Positions 24,876 through 33,887 of a stretch of DNA of 64,000 bases are shown piece after piece (position 1 is the first letter of the stretch; every line of letters begins with the position of its first letter). Position numbers and translations under genes: made by a program. A model generated the notes under the pieces. The model searched no databases. It was not told where the DNA came from and was given only the letters and a program-made list of their open reading frames with translations. Source of the stretch: Nucisporomicrobium flavum (GTDB lineage Bacteria; Actinomycetota; Actinomycetes; Mycobacteriales; Micromonosporaceae); the NCBI RefSeq assembly GCF_016464385.1, contig NZ_JADMLH010000011.1, forward strand, positions 1 to 64,000, given 5' to 3'.

Positions 24876-26285
24876 ATGTCCTCGTCAATGCTGCGCAAGA
24901 TCGCCATTGTCTGCGCTGTCGTGCTCGGCATGGGATTGGTCGGGGGCGCGGGCCTCTACCTGTCGCGTACCCAGAGCGAGGCCCGCGAGAGCGTCATCCG
25001 GGCCTTCGACGACCGCGGCCGGCTGGCCGCGGGCGTCGTCGGTGACACGCTGCTGGCCAGCGATCCGAAGACCCGCGAGTGGGCGGCCGCCGCCTTCGCC
25101 TCGGACGGCGACGCGCTGTCCGGGGCCCTCGCGGCGGGCCTGGACGCCTCCGTCCCGTGGCTGGCCGTCCTGCGAGCGGACGGCACGCTGCTCGGCGCCT
25201 CCCCGGCGGGGGCCAGGGAGCGGGCCGCGGCGCTGCGGAGCGACACCGGCTTCCGGCGCGCGGTGGAGACCGGCACGATCGCCTTCGGCGATCTCGTCAC
25301 CGTCGACGGCGTCGCGTGGGTTCACGCGTTCCAGCCGTACGCCGCCGGCTCCGGCACCCGCGTGCTGGTCCTGCCCCAGCGCGCGACCAGCATGAACATC
25401 CTCCTGGGCAGCGCGCTCAACGTGGCGGGCGCCCGTTCCTACGTCATCGACGGCGCCGGGCACGTGGTCGTCGCGTCGGACAGCACCGTGCTCGGCGCCA
25501 CGTTGCCCGACGCGGCCATCGCCGCGGCTGTGGGCAGGTCCAACCGCGGCACGGTGGGCCACCACCAGTTCGCGGCCGATGCGGTGGCCGCCAGCAACTG
25601 GCGTACGGTGCTCGTGACCTCGCACTCGGCGCTGCTGGCGCCGTACGACCGGACCGCTCGCAGCGCCTGGCTCATGTTCGCCGGATTCGCCGCCGCCGTG
25701 CTCCTGATGATGGTGATCGGCGCCGGCATGGTCGTCAGCACCTCGCGGGTGGCCCACGCCCGCCTGCACGACCAGCTGACCGGCCTGCCCAGCCGCGCCC
25801 TGTTCCTGCAGAGCACGGAGGCCGCCATCAGCCAATGGCGCCGCCGGGACGGGGTGTCGAGCGCCGCGGGCGGCCAGGTGGCGGCGTTGTTCCTCGACCT
25901 GGACGGCTTCAAGCCGGTCAACGACACGTACGGCCACGCCACCGGCGACGCGCTGCTCAAGGCGGTCGCGCAACGGCTGGTCGCGGCGACCCGCCCCGAG
26001 GACCTGGTCAGCCGTTTCGGGGGCGACGAGTTCCTCGTGCTGTGCCGCGGGCTGCAGGGCGAGGACGACGCGTTCGCCGTCGCCGACCGCATCAAGAACT
26101 ACCTGAGCGAGCCGTTCGAGGTGCTGGGCCGGACGGTGCGGATCGGGGTGTCGATCGGCATCGCGACCCTCGGTGGGGACGCGGACCAGGCCGAGGCGCT
26201 GATCCAGAACGCCGACACGGCGCTCTACCAGGCGAAGAACAACGGCCGCGGGCGCATCGAACGGTTCACCCCGGCATCCTCATGA
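24876..26285 (+). CDS. Membrane-bound diguanylate cyclase (GGDEF)
   Basis: 469-residue protein. A first membrane helix (about 5-28) and a second (about 258-285) bracket an extracytoplasmic sensing region of roughly 220 residues with Cache-like strands (VPWLAVLRADGTLLGASP, SYVIDGAGHVVVASD). The cytoplasmic GGDEF domain follows, starting at HDQLTGLPSRALF, with the intact active site RFGGDEF near residue 382. It should make cyclic di-GMP from two GTP in response to an external signal. No EAL domain is present. Its last 6 bases overlap the 3' end of the convergent GH65 gene. Confidence 0.92.
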   Translation: MSSSMLRKIAIVCAVVLGMGLVGGAGLYLSRTQSEARESVIRAFDDRGRLAAGVVGDTLLASDPKTREWAAAAFASDGDALSGALAAGLDASVPWLAVLRADGTLLGASPAGARERAAALRSDTGFRRAVETGTIAFGDLVTVDGVAWVHAFQPYAAGSGTRVLVLPQRATSMNILLGSALNVAGARSYVIDGAGHVVVASDSTVLGATLPDAAIAAAVGRSNRGTVGHHQFAADAVAASNWRTVLVTSHSALLAPYDRTARSAWLMFAGFAAAVLLMMVIGAGMVVSTSRVAHARLHDQLTGLPSRALFLQSTEAAISQWRRRDGVSSAAGGQVAALFLDLDGFKPVNDTYGHATGDALLKAVAQRLVAATRPEDLVSRFGGDEFLVLCRGLQGEDDAFAVADRIKNYLSEPFEVLGRTVRIGVSIGIATLGGDADQAEALIQNADTALYQAKNNGRGRIERFTPASS

Positions 26286-28628
26286 GGCGCTCGGCGCGTA
26301 GCCGGGTGGCTGCTCTGGCGGGGGCAGCAACGGCTTCAGCGCGGCGACGGGCCGTTCCACGGAACCGCCGGCCGTGAGGTCGATGGTCTCGTCGTAGAGC
26401 CGGATCGGCAGCGTCGCGCCGGAGCCGTCGCGCAGGCTCACCCGTACGGTGTCCTGGCCGGCCTCGACGAGCAGCCGGAGGCCGCTGTGCCGCAGCCGGA
26501 ACCGCAGCGCGGTGATGCCCTCGGGCAGCCGGGGCGCCAGCGCCAGGAGCCCGTGGTGCTCGCGCAGGCCGCCGAAACCCTCGACGATCGCCGACCAGGC
26601 CCCGGCCAGCGAGGCCATGTGCAGGCCGTCGCGGGTGTTGTCGTGCAGGTCGCGCAGGTCGACCAGGGCGGCCTCCCGGGCGTAGTCGTGGGCGAGCTGG
26701 AGGTGGCCGACCTCGGCGCACATCACCGCCTGCGTGCAGGCGGACAGCGAGGAGTCGCGTACGGTGATCCGCTCGTAGTAGTCGACGTTGCGGGCCTTCT
26801 GCTCGGCGGTGAACTCCTCCGGGCACCAGTGCATGGCGAGCACCAGGTCGGCCTGCTTGACCACCTGCCGCCGGTAGAGCTGGAAGTACGGCGCGTGCAG
26901 CATCAGCGGCTCGCCGGGGCGCTCGGCGGCGAAGTCCCACGGGGCGTAGCGGGTGAAGCCGGTGGACTGCTCGTGCACGCCGAGCCGCTCGTTGTACGGC
27001 ACGTGCACCGCGTCGGCGGCGGTCTGCCACGCCCGCGTCTCGTCCGCATCGACCCCGAGCCGGGCGGCCGCCTCCGGCCGGCGCTCGCAGGCGGCGACGG
27101 CCGCGCGCAGGTTGCGGGCCGCCATGAGGTTCGTGAAGAGGTTGTCGTCGGCCACCGCGCTGTACTCGTCCGGGCCGGTGACGCCGTCGACGTGCCAGAC
27201 ACCGTCGGCGTCGTGGTGCCCCTGGGAGATCCACAGCCGGGCCGTCTCGACCAGGATCTCGAGGCCGCACTCCTCCTCGAGCTCCTCGTCGCCGGTGACG
27301 TCGCGGTAGCGGTCGGCGGCGCGCGCGATGACGGCGTTGAGGTGCAGCGCCGCGGTGCCCGCCGGCCAGTACGCCGAGCATTCCTCGCCGTGGATCGTGC
27401 GCCACGGGAACGCCGCGCCGGCGAGGCCCAGCGTACGGGCCCGGTGGCGGGCCTGGCCGAGGATGCTGTGCCGCCACCGCAGCACGTCGGCGGCGGCGTG
27501 CGGGGCGACGTACGTCAGCAGCGGCAGTACGAAGCCCTCGGTGTCCCAGAACGCGTGCCCGTCGTACCCGGGTCCGGTCAGCCCCTTGGCGCCGATGGCC
27601 CGCCGCTCGGCTCGGGCGCCGGCCTGCAGCACGTGGAACAGTCCGAAGCGGACGGCCTGCTGCAGCACCGGGTCACCGTCGATCTCGACGTCGGCGGCGT
27701 CCCAGAAGTCGTCCAGGTACGCGCGCTGTCCGGCGGCGAGGCCGTCCCAGCCGGCGTACCGCGCGCCGTTGAGCGCGCCGGCCACCTGGTCGCGCAGCGC
27801 CTGGGGCGAGCGCGTCGAGCTCCAGGCGTACCCGAGGAATTTGGTGATCCGCAGGCGCTCGCCGGGCCGCAGCACGGTGACCACCGTCGTGCGGGCCCAG
27901 TCGCCGCGGACGTCGGTCTCCTCGTCGTAGTCGCCGGGCGCATCGACGAGGTGGTCCATGCCGGCGCCCATCAGCAGCCGGCTGACGCGGGTGCGGTGCA
28001 GCAGCACCGCGCCGTGCTGCTCGGTGTCCTGGGCCACCGCCTCGAGCGGGCGGTCCAGTGCCGCGGCGACCCGCGGATCGGTGGACTCCTGCGGCTGCTC
28101 CTCGTTGGCGACCAGCCCGGACTGCACGGTGATCCGCACCTCGGCGTCGACCGCCTCGACCTCGTAGTCGACGGCGGCCACCGCCCGCTGGGTGAACGAC
28201 ACCAGCCGCGAGCTGCGGATCCGCACCCGGCGCCCGGCCGGCGACTCCCAGTCCACGCTGCGCCGCAGGACGCCGTCGCGCAGGTCCAGGACCCGCTCGT
28301 GGGCCAGCAGGCGGCCGTGCGCCACGTGGAACGGCTCGTCGTCGACCATCAGCCGGATCAGCTTGCCGTCGGTGACGTTCACGACGGTCTGGCCCTGCTC
28401 CGGATAGCCGTACCCGCCCTCCGGGTACGGCAGCGGCCGCTGCTCGTAGAACGAGTTGAGGTACGTGCCCGCGATGACGTGCGGCTCACCCTCGTCGAGG
28501 TTGGCGCGCAGCCCGATGTGCCCGTTGGCGAGGGCGAGCACGGACTCCGTCTGCGCGAGCCGCTCCGGGTCCAGCGCGGGCTCGCGGACCTGCCACGGCT
28601 CGACGGGGAACAGGGCGTCGCCGATCAT
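26280..28628 (-). CDS. Glycoside hydrolase family 65 disaccharide phosphorylase
   Basis: 782-residue cytoplasmic enzyme of the kojibiose/maltose/trehalose phosphorylase family, which cleaves an alpha-glucosidic disaccharide with phosphate to give beta-glucose 1-phosphate. The N-terminal beta-sandwich covers about 1-265 (LALANGHIGLRANLDEG), then the linker and (alpha/alpha)6 barrel. The catalytic acid is expected to be E488 in VTGPDEYSAV. GHAFWDTEGF (357-366) and KQADLVLAMHW are conserved active-site segments, and a beta-sheet cap closes the protein. Start ATG 28628. Some members act as hydrolases, so phosphorolysis is the family expectation, not proven. Its end overlaps the GGDEF gene by 6 nt. 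Confidence 0.88.
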   Translation of the reverse strand: MIGDALFPVEPWQVREPALDPERLAQTESVLALANGHIGLRANLDEGEPHVIAGTYLNSFYEQRPLPYPEGGYGYPEQGQTVVNVTDGKLIRLMVDDEPFHVAHGRLLAHERVLDLRDGVLRRSVDWESPAGRRVRIRSSRLVSFTQRAVAAVDYEVEAVDAEVRITVQSGLVANEEQPQESTDPRVAAALDRPLEAVAQDTEQHGAVLLHRTRVSRLLMGAGMDHLVDAPGDYDEETDVRGDWARTTVVTVLRPGERLRITKFLGYAWSSTRSPQALRDQVAGALNGARYAGWDGLAAGQRAYLDDFWDAADVEIDGDPVLQQAVRFGLFHVLQAGARAERRAIGAKGLTGPGYDGHAFWDTEGFVLPLLTYVAPHAAADVLRWRHSILGQARHRARTLGLAGAAFPWRTIHGEECSAYWPAGTAALHLNAVIARAADRYRDVTGDEELEEECGLEILVETARLWISQGHHDADGVWHVDGVTGPDEYSAVADDNLFTNLMAARNLRAAVAACERRPEAAARLGVDADETRAWQTAADAVHVPYNERLGVHEQSTGFTRYAPWDFAAERPGEPLMLHAPYFQLYRRQVVKQADLVLAMHWCPEEFTAEQKARNVDYYERITVRDSSLSACTQAVMCAEVGHLQLAHDYAREAALVDLRDLHDNTRDGLHMASLAGAWSAIVEGFGGLREHHGLLALAPRLPEGITALRFRLRHSGLRLLVEAGQDTVRVSLRDGSGATLPIRLYDETIDLTAGGSVERPVAALKPLLPPPEQPPGYAPSAS

Positions 28629-28683
28629 GCGGGCACCTCGCCGGTCACAGCCATGACCCAGATGTGTCCGGCGGCCGGGCCGG

Positions 28684-29151
28684 TCAAACGCGCATCCCGG
28701 CCGCGACGGGCTCGCCGGAGCGGCCGAGGACCCGGAGCAGGTCGGCGGCGGCGATGATGCCCACGAGCCGGCGGCGGTGGTCGGTCACCAGCAGCCGGTT
28801 CACCCCGGCGGTCCGCATGAGCTCCGCGGCCTCGGCGGGGGTCGCCCCGGGCTCGATCGTCACCGGCGGCGCGCTCATCAGCTCGCGGGCGGTCGTACGG
28901 CTCCAGCCCGGGCCGGGCCGCTCGCGGCGCCGCCACGGCAGGCGGCTGCGGGGCCGCTCCTCGTGCCAGGTCAGCGCGGCGAGCACGTCGGTACGGGTGA
29001 GCACGCCGATCACGACGTCGAACTCGTCCACGACGCCCAGCGCGCTGACGTCATGGGCGGTGAGCATCGCGACCACCTCGGCGGGCGTGGCGCCGGTCGG
29101 CACGGTGAGCACCTGGTTGGTCATGAGAGTGCGTACGGTCTGCTGCTGCAC
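28684..29151 (-). CDS. CBS-domain pair protein
   Basis: 155-residue protein with two CBS domains: residues about 8-62 (TLMTNQVLTVPTGATPAEVV, ALGVVDEFDVVIGVLTRTD) and about 88-148 (ELMSAPPVTIEPGATPAEAA, LLVTDHRRRLVGIIAAADLL). Such pairs bind adenine nucleotides and act as energy sensors. I choose GTG 29151 because GGAGG lies 6 nt upstream; a longer frame to 29265 would run through the palindrome at 29171. Stand-alone CBS proteins of this size are frequent in the DevR/DosR dormancy regulons of actinobacteria, but no clear DevR box is visible here. Confidence 0.85.
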   Translation of the reverse strand: MQQQTVRTLMTNQVLTVPTGATPAEVVAMLTAHDVSALGVVDEFDVVIGVLTRTDVLAALTWHEERPRSRLPWRRRERPGPGWSRTTARELMSAPPVTIEPGATPAEAAELMRTAGVNRLLVTDHRRRLVGIIAAADLLRVLGRSGEPVAAGMRV

Positions 29152-29170
29152 GGGGCACCTCCACGGTGGT

Positions 29171-29188
29171 TGTGGTGACATCACCACA
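29171..29188. promoter_or_regulatory. Palindrome upstream of CBS gene
   Basis: TGTGGTGA-CA-TCACCACA: perfect 8-bp arms with a 2-nt spacer, 19 bp upstream of the GTG start. Candidate operator; its regulator is not identified. Confidence 0.5.
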
Positions 29189-29269
29189 GTGGCCCGGCGG
29201 GAGGGCCGGCGGACAGGGCCCGCACCGGCCGATCCCGTGCCGGGGTCGTTGCCGGTGCCCGGCAAGCGG

Positions 29270-29758
29270 TCAGGCGCGGCGGCGGGCGTGCAGGACGCTC
29301 TCCCGGGGCACCAGGGCCAGCTCGCCGGCGAGCCGCGTCATGAGCTGCGCCAGGACGCGCCGGTCGTCGTCGGACCAGCCGTCGAGGGCCTGCTCGAACA
29401 GCCGGACCCCGCTGTCGTCCACCTCGCGGAGCCTGCGCCGGCCGTGGGCGGTGACGGTGAGCAGCGCCGCGCGCCGGTCGCCCGGGTCGCCCTCGCGGGT
29501 GACGAGGCCGCGGTCCTCGAGTCGCCGTACCTGGGGGGTGATGGTCGATTTGTCGACGCCCTGCCAGGCGGCGAGGTCGGAGCCGCGGACCGGCCCGTGG
29601 GTGCTGATCGCCCGCAGCAGTGTGATGTCGTGCATGGACAGCTCCTCCGCGGCGCTGCCCATCAGTAACCGGCGCACGTCGCCGCGCTGCGCCCAGCGCA
29701 TCAGCCGGGTGAAGGCGGCGTGGATCTGCCCGGCCTCGGAGGTGTCGTCATCGTGCAC
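29270..29758 (-). CDS. MarR-family transcriptional regulator
   Basis: 162-residue winged-helix repressor. LLRAISTHGPVRGSDLAAW-DKSTITPQVRRLEDRGLVTREGDPGDRRA is the MarR recognition region with the DxRxx wing. I choose GTG 29758 over GTG 29764: a TAGGGT -10 (29770-29765) with a TTGGCG -35 (29793-29788, 17-nt spacer) places the start of a leaderless mRNA at 29758. The -35 lies inside the inverted repeat at 29780-29797, so autoregulation is likely. It is divergent from a stress-protein gene whose promoter carries the second repeat. Confidence 0.88.
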   Translation of the reverse strand: MHDDDTSEAGQIHAAFTRLMRWAQRGDVRRLLMGSAAEELSMHDITLLRAISTHGPVRGSDLAAWQGVDKSTITPQVRRLEDRGLVTREGDPGDRRAALLTVTAHGRRRLREVDDSGVRLFEQALDGWSDDDRRVLAQLMTRLAGELALVPRESVLHARRRA

Positions 29759-29764
29759 GGGCAC

Positions 29765-29824
29765 ACCCTACGCCGTCCGTTGGTTTGCGCCAACCAACTA
29801 TATGGGGTATGGTTTGGCCATACC
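29765..29824. promoter_or_regulatory. Divergent promoters and two MarR-type operators
   Basis: Site 1 (29780-29797) is TTGGTTTG-CG-CCAACCAA, one mismatch between arms. Site 2 (29806-29824) is GGTATGG-TTTGG-CCATACC, a perfect palindrome. The rightward promoter reads TTGCGC (29785-29790), 17-nt spacer, TATGGT (29808-29813). The leftward promoter reads TTGGCG (29793-29788), 17-nt spacer, TAGGGT (29770-29765). Site 1 covers both -35 boxes and site 2 covers the rightward -10. Confidence 0.7.
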
Positions 29825-29842
29825 AACTATTCGAGGGGAGTG

Positions 29843-30319
29843 ATGGACATGAGCGCCACGGCGACCCTGCACCACAGCACGGATCGCACGGACGTTTCCC
29901 GACTGGGCGAGTTCACGACGTACGCCGAGGCCGAACGGATGGTGGACCGGCTCTCCGACGCCGGTTTCCCCGTCGAACGGGTCCGCATCGTCGGCACCGG
30001 GCTGCACAGCGTCGAGCAGGTGATGGGCCGCTTCACCGGCGGTCGCGCGACCCTGTTCGGCGCGGCGCTCGGCTCCTGGCTAGGCATGCTCACCGGCCTG
30101 GCGCTCGGCCTGTTCCTGCCCCTCGCGTGGCTGCTCACCCTGGTCAGCGGCCTGGTCACGGGCGCGGTCGCCGGCGCCGCTCTCGGCTACCTCACCCACT
30201 GGGCCGGAGACGGGCGCCGTGACTTCACGAGCACCACCGCGCTGCGCGCCCGGCAGTACGCCGTCGAGGTCGCCGGCACCCACGCTCCGCAGGCCCTGCG
30301 CGCCCTGGAGCGCGGCTGA
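29843..30319 (+). CDS. General stress protein (YflT/GSP17M-like N-terminus) with glycine-zipper membrane region
   Basis: 158-residue protein. The N-terminal half (LGEFTTYAEAERMVDRLSDAGF, VRIVGTGLHSVEQV) matches the general-stress-protein 17M domain. Residues about 75-120 (LFGAALGSWLGMLTGLALG, LTLVSGLVTGAVAGAALGYL) form two Gly-rich membrane helices. GAGGGGAG precedes the ATG. Its promoter is covered by two MarR-type palindromes, so expression is probably released by the ligand of the divergent MarR. The short KhtT-like gene and the Mrp operon follow in the same direction, which suggests a link with ion or membrane stress. Confidence 0.8.
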   Translation: MDMSATATLHHSTDRTDVSRLGEFTTYAEAERMVDRLSDAGFPVERVRIVGTGLHSVEQVMGRFTGGRATLFGAALGSWLGMLTGLALGLFLPLAWLLTLVSGLVTGAVAGAALGYLTHWAGDGRRDFTSTTALRARQYAVEVAGTHAPQALRALERG

Positions 30320-30326
30320 GCCCGTC

Positions 30327-30566
30327 CTGACCGCCCCCGTCACGCGCGTCGAACGCACCGCGCTGCCGGGAGTGGGGGTCGCGTACGCCCTCTCCACCGC
30401 GGCACGGCAACGCCTCGGCGTCGTGGAGCACCGCGACGGGCGTCGTGACCTGGTCATCTACGACCCGCAGGAGCCGGACAGCGCCCTGCACACCGCCGCG
30501 CTGACCGAGAGTGAGGCGAGGACCGTCGCGGAACTGCTCGGCGCGCCGGTCTACGTGAACCGCTGA
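30327..30566 (+). CDS. Short KhtT-like cation/proton antiporter regulatory protein
   Basis: About 80 residues: VTRVERTALPGVGVAYALST, LGVVEHRDGRRDLVIYDPQEPDSAL and LTESEARTVAELLGAP match the N-terminal domain of KhtT-type regulatory subunits. Those proteins normally continue into a TrkA-C domain (about 160 residues), which is absent here. No ATG or GTG precedes the conserved region outside the preceding gene: candidates are CTG 30327, GTG 30219 (overlapping the previous gene by about 100 nt) or GTG 30372 (which would cut the conserved start). Coordinates use CTG and are uncertain. Its place just before an Mrp antiporter operon fits a regulatory role; it could also be a decayed gene. Confidence 0.5.
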   Translation: MTAPVTRVERTALPGVGVAYALSTAARQRLGVVEHRDGRRDLVIYDPQEPDSALHTAALTESEARTVAELLGAPVYVNR

Positions 30567-30654
30567 ACGTGCAGCGCAGCCGGCGGGTTGCCCACCGACA
30601 GGCGCGGGTACGTCAGCGGCACCGGGCGCCGCCGCCGCGCAGAGGGGACTCCGT

Positions 30655-33489
30655 GTGCTGATCCTGCTGACCGCTCACCTGGCTGCGGCCGTCGCGGCCC
30701 CGAGTCTCGTCCGCCTGCTGAGGCTCCGGGCCTTCTACGTGCTGGCCGCCGTTCCGGGCGCCGCTCTGGTGTGGGCCCTGTCCCACACCACGACCATGCG
30801 CGACGGGCACGCGGTCGCGGAGACGTACCCGTGGGCCGGGCAGCTCGGCCTCGACGTGGCCCTGCGCATGACCTCGCTGTCCTGGCTGATGGTGCTGCTC
30901 GTCGGCGGCGTGGGCGCGCTCGCGCTGATCTACTGCGCCCGGTACTTCGACGCCGCCGAGCCGGGGCTCGCGCGCTTCGCCGGGGTGTTCGTCGGCTTCG
31001 CCGGTGCCATGCTCGGCCTCGTCGTCTCCGACAACCTCATCGTGCTGTACGTCTTCTGGGAACTGACCACCGTCTTCTCGTACCTGCTGATCGGGCACGA
31101 CGCGGCCGCCCGGGCGAGCCGGCGCGCCGCCCTGCAGGCGCTGATCGTCACCACGCTGGGCGGGCTGGCGATGCTCGTCGGCATCATCATGCTCGGCGAG
31201 CACGCCGGCAGTTACCGCTGGTCGCAGGTGGTGTCGGACCTGCCCGGTGGCGGCTACCTGGCCGTCGCGGTGGTCCTGCTGCTGCTCGGCGCGCTGTCGA
31301 AGTCGGCGATCTTCCCGTTCAGCTTCTGGCTGCCCGCCGCGATGGCCGCCCCGACGCCGGTCAGCGCGTACCTGCACGCCGCCGCGATGGTGAAGGCCGG
31401 CGTGTTCCTCGTCGGCCTGCTCGGGCCCGCGCTGGCCGGCGCCGGGCCGTGGCGGCCGGTCGTGCTGACCGCGGGCGCCGTCACCATGCTGTTCGGCGGG
31501 TGGACCGCGCTGCGTCAGCACGATCTGAAGCTGCTGCTCGCGTACGGGACGGTCAGCCAGCTCGGTCTGCTGGTCGTCGCGCTCGGCGCGGGGTTCCGTG
31601 ACGCGGCGCTGGCCGGCGCCATGATGCTGCTGGCCCACGCGATGTTCAAGGCCGCGCTGTTCTTCGTCGTCGGCATCATCGACCACGCCGCCGGCACCCG
31701 GGACCTGCGCGAGCTCAGCGGCCTGCGCCGGTCCGCACCCGCCGTGTGGGTGGTGGCCCTGCTCGCCGCGCTGTCGATGGCCGGGGTGCCGCCCCTGGCC
31801 GGGTTCGTCGGCAAGGAAGCCATCGTCGACGCGTTCCTCTCCGGCGGCTGGTGGGAGTGGACGGTCCTCGCCGCGGTCGTCGCGGGGTCGATGCTGACGG
31901 TCGCGTACACGGTGCGGTTCCTGTGGGGCGCCTTCTTCGACAAGCCCGCCGTCGAGCCGCGTACGGTCCATCGGGTCTCCTGGTCGTTCCTGGGGCCGGC
32001 GGCGCTGCTGGCCGCGGCCGGGCTCGCGGCCGGGCTGTTCGCGCCGGTGCTCGACCGGCTCCTCGCCGGTTACGCCGACACCTATCCCGACGCCGGCCAC
32101 TACCACCTCGCGCTCTGGCACGGGGTGACACCCGCGCTGGCCCTGTCCGCGCTGATCCTGGCCTCCGGCGCGGCGCTGTTCGCGATGACGATGCGGACGC
32201 GCTGGTGGCGGCGGGTGCGGCTGCCCGTGGACGGGGCCGCCGGCTACGAACGGGCCACCGACGGCCTGGGCCGGCTCGCGATCGAGGTCACCGGCGCCAC
32301 CCAGCGCGGCTCCCTGCCCATCTATCTCGGCACCATCCTGCTGGTCCTGGTCCTTCTCGGCGGCGGCGCCCTGCTGGCGGCCTGGCCGCTGCCCGGCGGG
32401 TTCCGGCTGTGGGACAACGCGCTGCAGCTGGTGCCCGCGGCCGTCCTCGTCGTCGCCGCCGGGTTCGCTACCCGGGCCCGCCGCCGGCTGGCCGCGGTGG
32501 TCCTGGTCGGCGTGACCGGGTACGCCACGGCGATCCTGTTCATCCTGCACGGCGCCCCCGACCTCGCCCTGACCCAGTTGCTCGTCGAGACGTGCACCAT
32601 GGTGATGTTCGTGCTGGTGCTGCGCCGGCTGCCCGGGCACTTCTCGGTCCGGCCGCTGGTCGCCGCCCGCCGGTTGCGCGTGGCCATCGGGGTCGCGGTC
32701 GGCACGGTGATCTCCGGCCTGGCGTACGCGGCGACCGCGGGCCGGCAGGCCGTCGCAATCTCCACCGGCTTCCCCGAGCCGGCCGTGTCGTACGGCGGTG
32801 GGCGCAACGTCGTCAACGTGACCCTTGTCGACATCCGGGCCTGGGACACGATGGGCGAGATCTCGGTGCTGCTGGTGGCCGCGATCGGCGTCGCCGGGCT
32901 CGTGTTCGGCGGCTCGGGGCGGCTGCTGCACAGCGGCCGGCGCCCACCGCTGCCGACGCCGCCGCGCGGCCAGGTGTGGCTGATGGCCGGGCACACGCTC
33001 GACGCCGGCCTGCGCTCGCCCATCCTCGAGGTGGTCACCCGGCTGGTGTTCCACACGATCGTGCTGTTCTCGATCTACCTGCTGTTCGCCGGCCACAACG
33101 CCCCCGGAGGCGGGTTCGCCGGCGGGCTCGTCGTCGGGCTGGCCCTGGTGCTGCGCTACCTCGCCGGCGGCCGGCACGAGCTGGCGGTGGCCGCGCCGGT
33201 GGACGCCGGCGCGGTGATGGGCGCCGGGCTGTTCATCGCGCTCGGCACCGGCCTCGCCGGGCTGATCGGCGGCGGCCAGGTGCTGCAGAGCACCCTGCTG
33301 GACTGGCACCTGCCGCTGCTGGGCCACGTCCACTTCGTCACGTCGATGATCTTCGACGTCGGCGTCTACCTCGTCGTCATCGGCGTGGTGCTGAACATCC
33401 TGCGCAGCCTCGGCGCGGAGGTCGACCGCCACGAGCAGATCCAGCGCGCCGGCGAGACGGCCCGCCGGGAGAAGGTAGGTGCAGCTTGA
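30655..33489 (+). CDS. mrpA: Mrp antiporter subunit A (fused A/B)
   Basis: 944-residue membrane protein, the largest subunit of the multi-subunit Na+(K+)/H+ antiporter. The first two thirds are the ND5-like proton-translocating domain (LIVLYVFWELTTVFSYLLIG, LLAHAMFKAALFFVVGIIDH with its conserved Lys). A DUF4040-type segment follows, and the last 140 residues (RLVFHTIVLFSIYLLFAGHN, PGGGFAGGLVVGLALVLRY) are the MnhB domain, so subunit B is fused as in many actinobacteria. GTG start 30655 after AGAGGGGA. Its TGA overlaps the TTG of mrpC. Confidence 0.92.
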   Translation: MLILLTAHLAAAVAAPSLVRLLRLRAFYVLAAVPGAALVWALSHTTTMRDGHAVAETYPWAGQLGLDVALRMTSLSWLMVLLVGGVGALALIYCARYFDAAEPGLARFAGVFVGFAGAMLGLVVSDNLIVLYVFWELTTVFSYLLIGHDAAARASRRAALQALIVTTLGGLAMLVGIIMLGEHAGSYRWSQVVSDLPGGGYLAVAVVLLLLGALSKSAIFPFSFWLPAAMAAPTPVSAYLHAAAMVKAGVFLVGLLGPALAGAGPWRPVVLTAGAVTMLFGGWTALRQHDLKLLLAYGTVSQLGLLVVALGAGFRDAALAGAMMLLAHAMFKAALFFVVGIIDHAAGTRDLRELSGLRRSAPAVWVVALLAALSMAGVPPLAGFVGKEAIVDAFLSGGWWEWTVLAAVVAGSMLTVAYTVRFLWGAFFDKPAVEPRTVHRVSWSFLGPAALLAAAGLAAGLFAPVLDRLLAGYADTYPDAGHYHLALWHGVTPALALSALILASGAALFAMTMRTRWWRRVRLPVDGAAGYERATDGLGRLAIEVTGATQRGSLPIYLGTILLVLVLLGGGALLAAWPLPGGFRLWDNALQLVPAAVLVVAAGFATRARRRLAAVVLVGVTGYATAILFILHGAPDLALTQLLVETCTMVMFVLVLRRLPGHFSVRPLVAARRLRVAIGVAVGTVISGLAYAATAGRQAVAISTGFPEPAVSYGGGRNVVNVTLVDIRAWDTMGEISVLLVAAIGVAGLVFGGSGRLLHSGRRPPLPTPPRGQVWLMAGHTLDAGLRSPILEVVTRLVFHTIVLFSIYLLFAGHNAPGGGFAGGLVVGLALVLRYLAGGRHELAVAAPVDAGAVMGAGLFIALGTGLAGLIGGGQVLQSTLLDWHLPLLGHVHFVTSMIFDVGVYLVVIGVVLNILRSLGAEVDRHEQIQRAGETARREKVGAA

Positions 33490-33887
33490 GTCCCAACCTG
33501 CTGTTGGTGGTCGTCGTGGGCGTACTGTTCGCCGCGGGTGTCACCCTGCTGCTGGAACGCAACCTGACCCGGGTCATCCTCGGCATCACCATGCTGGGCA
33601 ACGGGGTGAACCTGCTGATCCTGCTCGGCGGCGCGTACGGCGGCCCGCCCATCGTCGGCGTCACCCCCGAGCCGAGGATGAGCGACCCGCTGACCCAGGC
33701 CATGATCCTCACCGCGATCGTCATCACGCTCGGCATGACCGCGTTCCTGCTCGCGATGGCGTACCGCAGCTGGCTGCTGACCGGCCACGACAACGTGCAG
33801 GACGACGTCGAGGACCGGCGCATCATGAGGCGCGCGGAGCGTGACGAGGGCCTGGAGAACGAGGACGAGGACGGCGGACAGCGATGA
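33486..33887 (+). CDS. mrpC: Mrp antiporter subunit C
   Basis: 133-residue NuoK-like subunit with three membrane helices (LLLVVVVGVLFAAGVTLLLE, VILGITMLGNGVNLLILLGG, LTQAMILTAIVITLGMTAFL). The start is TTG 33486, overlapping the mrpA stop as TTGA, with AGGTAGG upstream. The acidic tail (ERDEGLENEDEDGGQR) is longer than usual. It ends in an ATGA overlap with mrpD. Confidence 0.92.
   Translation: MSPNLLLVVVVGVLFAAGVTLLLERNLTRVILGITMLGNGVNLLILLGGAYGGPPIVGVTPEPRMSDPLTQAMILTAIVITLGMTAFLLAMAYRSWLLTGHDNVQDDVEDRRIMRRAERDEGLENEDEDGGQR

Noticed and set aside
30613..33432. A long open frame antisense to mrpA
   Set aside because: Low-complexity Gln/Arg/Gly sequence, while the plus strand encodes a clear MrpA.
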